Part shown: piece after piece, positions 28,901 through 29,212 of the stretch
Position numbering within the stretch: the first letter of the stretch is position 1
How the letters are laid out: each line of letters begins with the position of its first letter
Origin: Cytidiella melzeri
Lineage: Eukaryota > Basidiomycota > Agaricomycetes > Polyporales > Irpicaceae
Direction of reading: 5' to 3'
Assembly (NCBI GenBank): GCA_022592445.1
Contig: JABYQR010000476.1
Span: 1-29,212, forward strand
Length of the DNA: 29,212 bases
Translations under genes and position numbers: made by a program
Notes under the pieces: model-generated
Told to the model about the DNA's origin: nothing
Database searches by the model: none
What the model saw: the letters and a program-made list of their open reading frames with translations, nothing else

Positions 28901-29212
28901 ACCTTTGCGTGGAATCCTTTTGCTTCCGGAATCAACTCAATTGCATGGTCGTACGACTTGTGTTCTGGAAGTCGTTGAGATTCCGTTTCAGAGAAAATGT
29001 GAGCATGTCGTCGATATTGCTCAGGCACCATCTCCTCAAAGGTTTTCACCGGTTTCACCCGGTTCTCAACCTCCGCTAGTTCACTAGAATACGTATACCC
29101 TGCCAGAGTGAACAAACGTTCGCCTTCCTGTACCATGGGTGTCGGACGTGTGCGTACAATGCGTCGGGGAGTTCCTTTTCCACCGAGCTGAGTAGTGGCC
29201 TGTGCCTGTAAC
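25939..29212 (-). CDS. pol: Gypsy chromovirus pol (RT, RNase H, integrase, chromodomain), N-terminus outside the window
   Basis: The frame is open from the right edge (about 25 codons before the Met at 29136) to TAG at 25939. RT: KKKDGKLRPVQDYRKLNEVT, then FTKLDVRWGYNNVR and the catalytic YLDD near 28455. RNase H: LETDASGYAMGG near 28015, YEIYDRELMAIV, FSDHKNLEYW. Integrase: an HHCC zinc finger (HHDLPAAGH...CDTCQ, 27350-27230), then the D-D-E triad in TTDF (near 27135), SDRGSVF (near 26950) and GKTERMNQE (near 26850). A chromodomain near the C-terminus (EVEQILDSRIF...YRVKWKGYPDSENSWEP, about 26270-26150) would tether integration to methylated-histone chromatin. All key residues are present. 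Protease and gag are not in the window. Confidence 0.95.
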   Translation of the reverse strand, partial: LQAQATTQLGGKGTPRRIVRTRPTPMVQEGERLFTLAGYTYSSELAEVENRVKPVKTFEEMVPEQYRRHAHIFSETESQRLPEHKSYDHAIELIPEAKGFHAKVYPLSHPEQEELDKFIQENLEKGYIRPSKSPMASPFFFVKKKDGKLRPVQDYRKLNEVTIKNRYPLPLISELMDRLRGAKFFTKLDVRWGYNNVRIKEGDEHKAAFVTNRGLFEPTVMFFGLTNSPATFQNMMNDIFADLIAEGKVTVYLDDILIYSKEISEHREVVHEVLRRLRQHDLFLKPEKCEFERSETEYLGVIIGHNQLRMDPVKVKAVAEWPVPQNVSDIRRFRGFANFYRRFIKDFGKICKPLDRLTGKVPWKWGPEEQSAFDELRRRFVEAPVLAMWSFDRPTRLETDASGYAMGGVLEQQAEDGTWHPVAYRSEGMTETERNYEIYDRELMAIVRALEDWRHYLEGLPEKFPIFSDHKNLEYWKTARNLTRRQARWSLFLSRFNFEIIPKPGKSMGKSDSMSRLGQHEVKDEEDNLSRVVLAPEVFRAAASQRGQASVQPDKDLLKRIRECSLRETEVAEALAKVKKLGPRLLSRGLEEWNVENGLLLFRGKVYVPKDDEIRKELVRRHHDLPAAGHPGRYKTLELLSRNYWWPSMTRFVNDYVDTCDTCQRTKTYPAPPRGPLNPLDPPNAPWESVTTDFIVKLPSCKGYDSITVVVDRTTAQVHCYPSRESMKTPEHVQDYIANVFRLHGVPRQMISDRGSVFASKFLRAIYDALGVKSSMSTAYHPQTDGKTERMNQEIEQYLRVFCSFRQDDWVDWLPIAEFALNSRVHSSTGKAPFELIYGYLPEFQVPLNPVSNVPAADERLRALREAQEDAKAALQLTAERMKRFYDHGVTKAPQFKVGDKVYVEREKHPKEQPVAKLAPKRDGPYEILEKIGDLNYRVKLTIWDKRHPVFHVDRLRPAKTASLVPNREFPEPEPIVVDEEEEYEVEQILDSRIFGRKKEFQYRVKWKGYPDSENSWEPATNVTHADEAVKDFHRRHPGAPRPIAASLFLAMNFRPINENFEKLPSETLRRVSLWEDGKDSTPAFRRKGL

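Larger units (their letters stand above)
25381..29212 (-). mobile_element. Ty3/Gypsy chromovirus, 5' part beyond the window
   Basis: Minus-strand element with an intact pol (29212-25939), a purine tract and a 3' LTR. The pol order RT, RNase H, integrase, chromodomain is that of chromoviruses. Gag, protease, primer site and 5' LTR lie beyond the right edge. No stops are seen in more than 1080 codons, unlike every other element in the window, so it is probably the youngest. Confidence 0.9.

Noticed and set aside
1..29212. tRNA or rRNA genes
   Set aside because: I looked for cloverleaf A/B boxes and conserved rRNA segments by eye and saw none; the only tRNA-like match is the Copia primer site.

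Overview
The window is a fungal, almost certainly Agaricomycete (basidiomycete), repeat block. The evidence is short GT-AG introns inside transposon genes, a KDZ-type transposase, a Ngaro/DIRS-like tyrosine-recombinase retroelement of the kind common in mushrooms, a chromodomain Gypsy element and a Copia element. I cannot name the species. The only host-gene candidate is a fragment at the left edge resembling the middle homology region of a fungal Zn2Cys6 transcription factor.

Layout, left to right. (1) 2-325: transcription-factor fragment. (2) About 1275-14987: a decayed Ngaro-like retroelement on the + strand (gag, RT/RNase H, tyrosine recombinase). Its gag is split by a full-length Copia element, 1711-10100, on the minus strand (523-bp LTRs, perfect TSD TCGGT). 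Its RT is split by a solo LTR, 11545-12258 (perfect TSD CTGAG). Removing either insert restores the Ngaro reading frame. (3) 14988-25161: a block bounded by about 0.5-kb inverted repeats that share the outer end GGCATACGGGCCGG and carry an 89-bp higher-order tandem array. Inside are a seven-exon KDZ transposase pseudogene (minus strand, 15858-19251) and, head to head with it, a multi-exon gene of unknown function (+ strand, 19494-22741). I read this as one KDZ-class DNA transposon of about 10.2 kb, inserted at the 3' end of the Ngaro recombinase gene. A solo LTR (24006-24770) lies in its right inverted repeat and another probable one at 23241-23730. (4) About 25381-29212: a Gypsy chromovirus on the minus strand with an uninterrupted pol, cut by the window edge.

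Relative ages. Ngaro came first. The KDZ element, Copia and the 11545 solo LTR are later because they interrupt it; the 24006 solo LTR is later than KDZ. The Copia LTRs differ at about 9 of 523 positions by eye, so its insertion is fairly recent, but its coding region already carries a stop and a frameshifting deletion. Many stops in KDZ, its partner and Ngaro are TGA or TAG where a CGA, CGG, CAG or TGG codon is expected, which suggests C-to-T or G-to-A decay, perhaps of methylated DNA.

Most unusual points: the two-gene, long-TIR KDZ unit; two extra ORFs between the Copia 5' LTR and gag, one ending in an ATGA overlap with the gag start; and a Copia primer-binding site matching the anticodon loop, not the 3' end, of initiator tRNA-Met.
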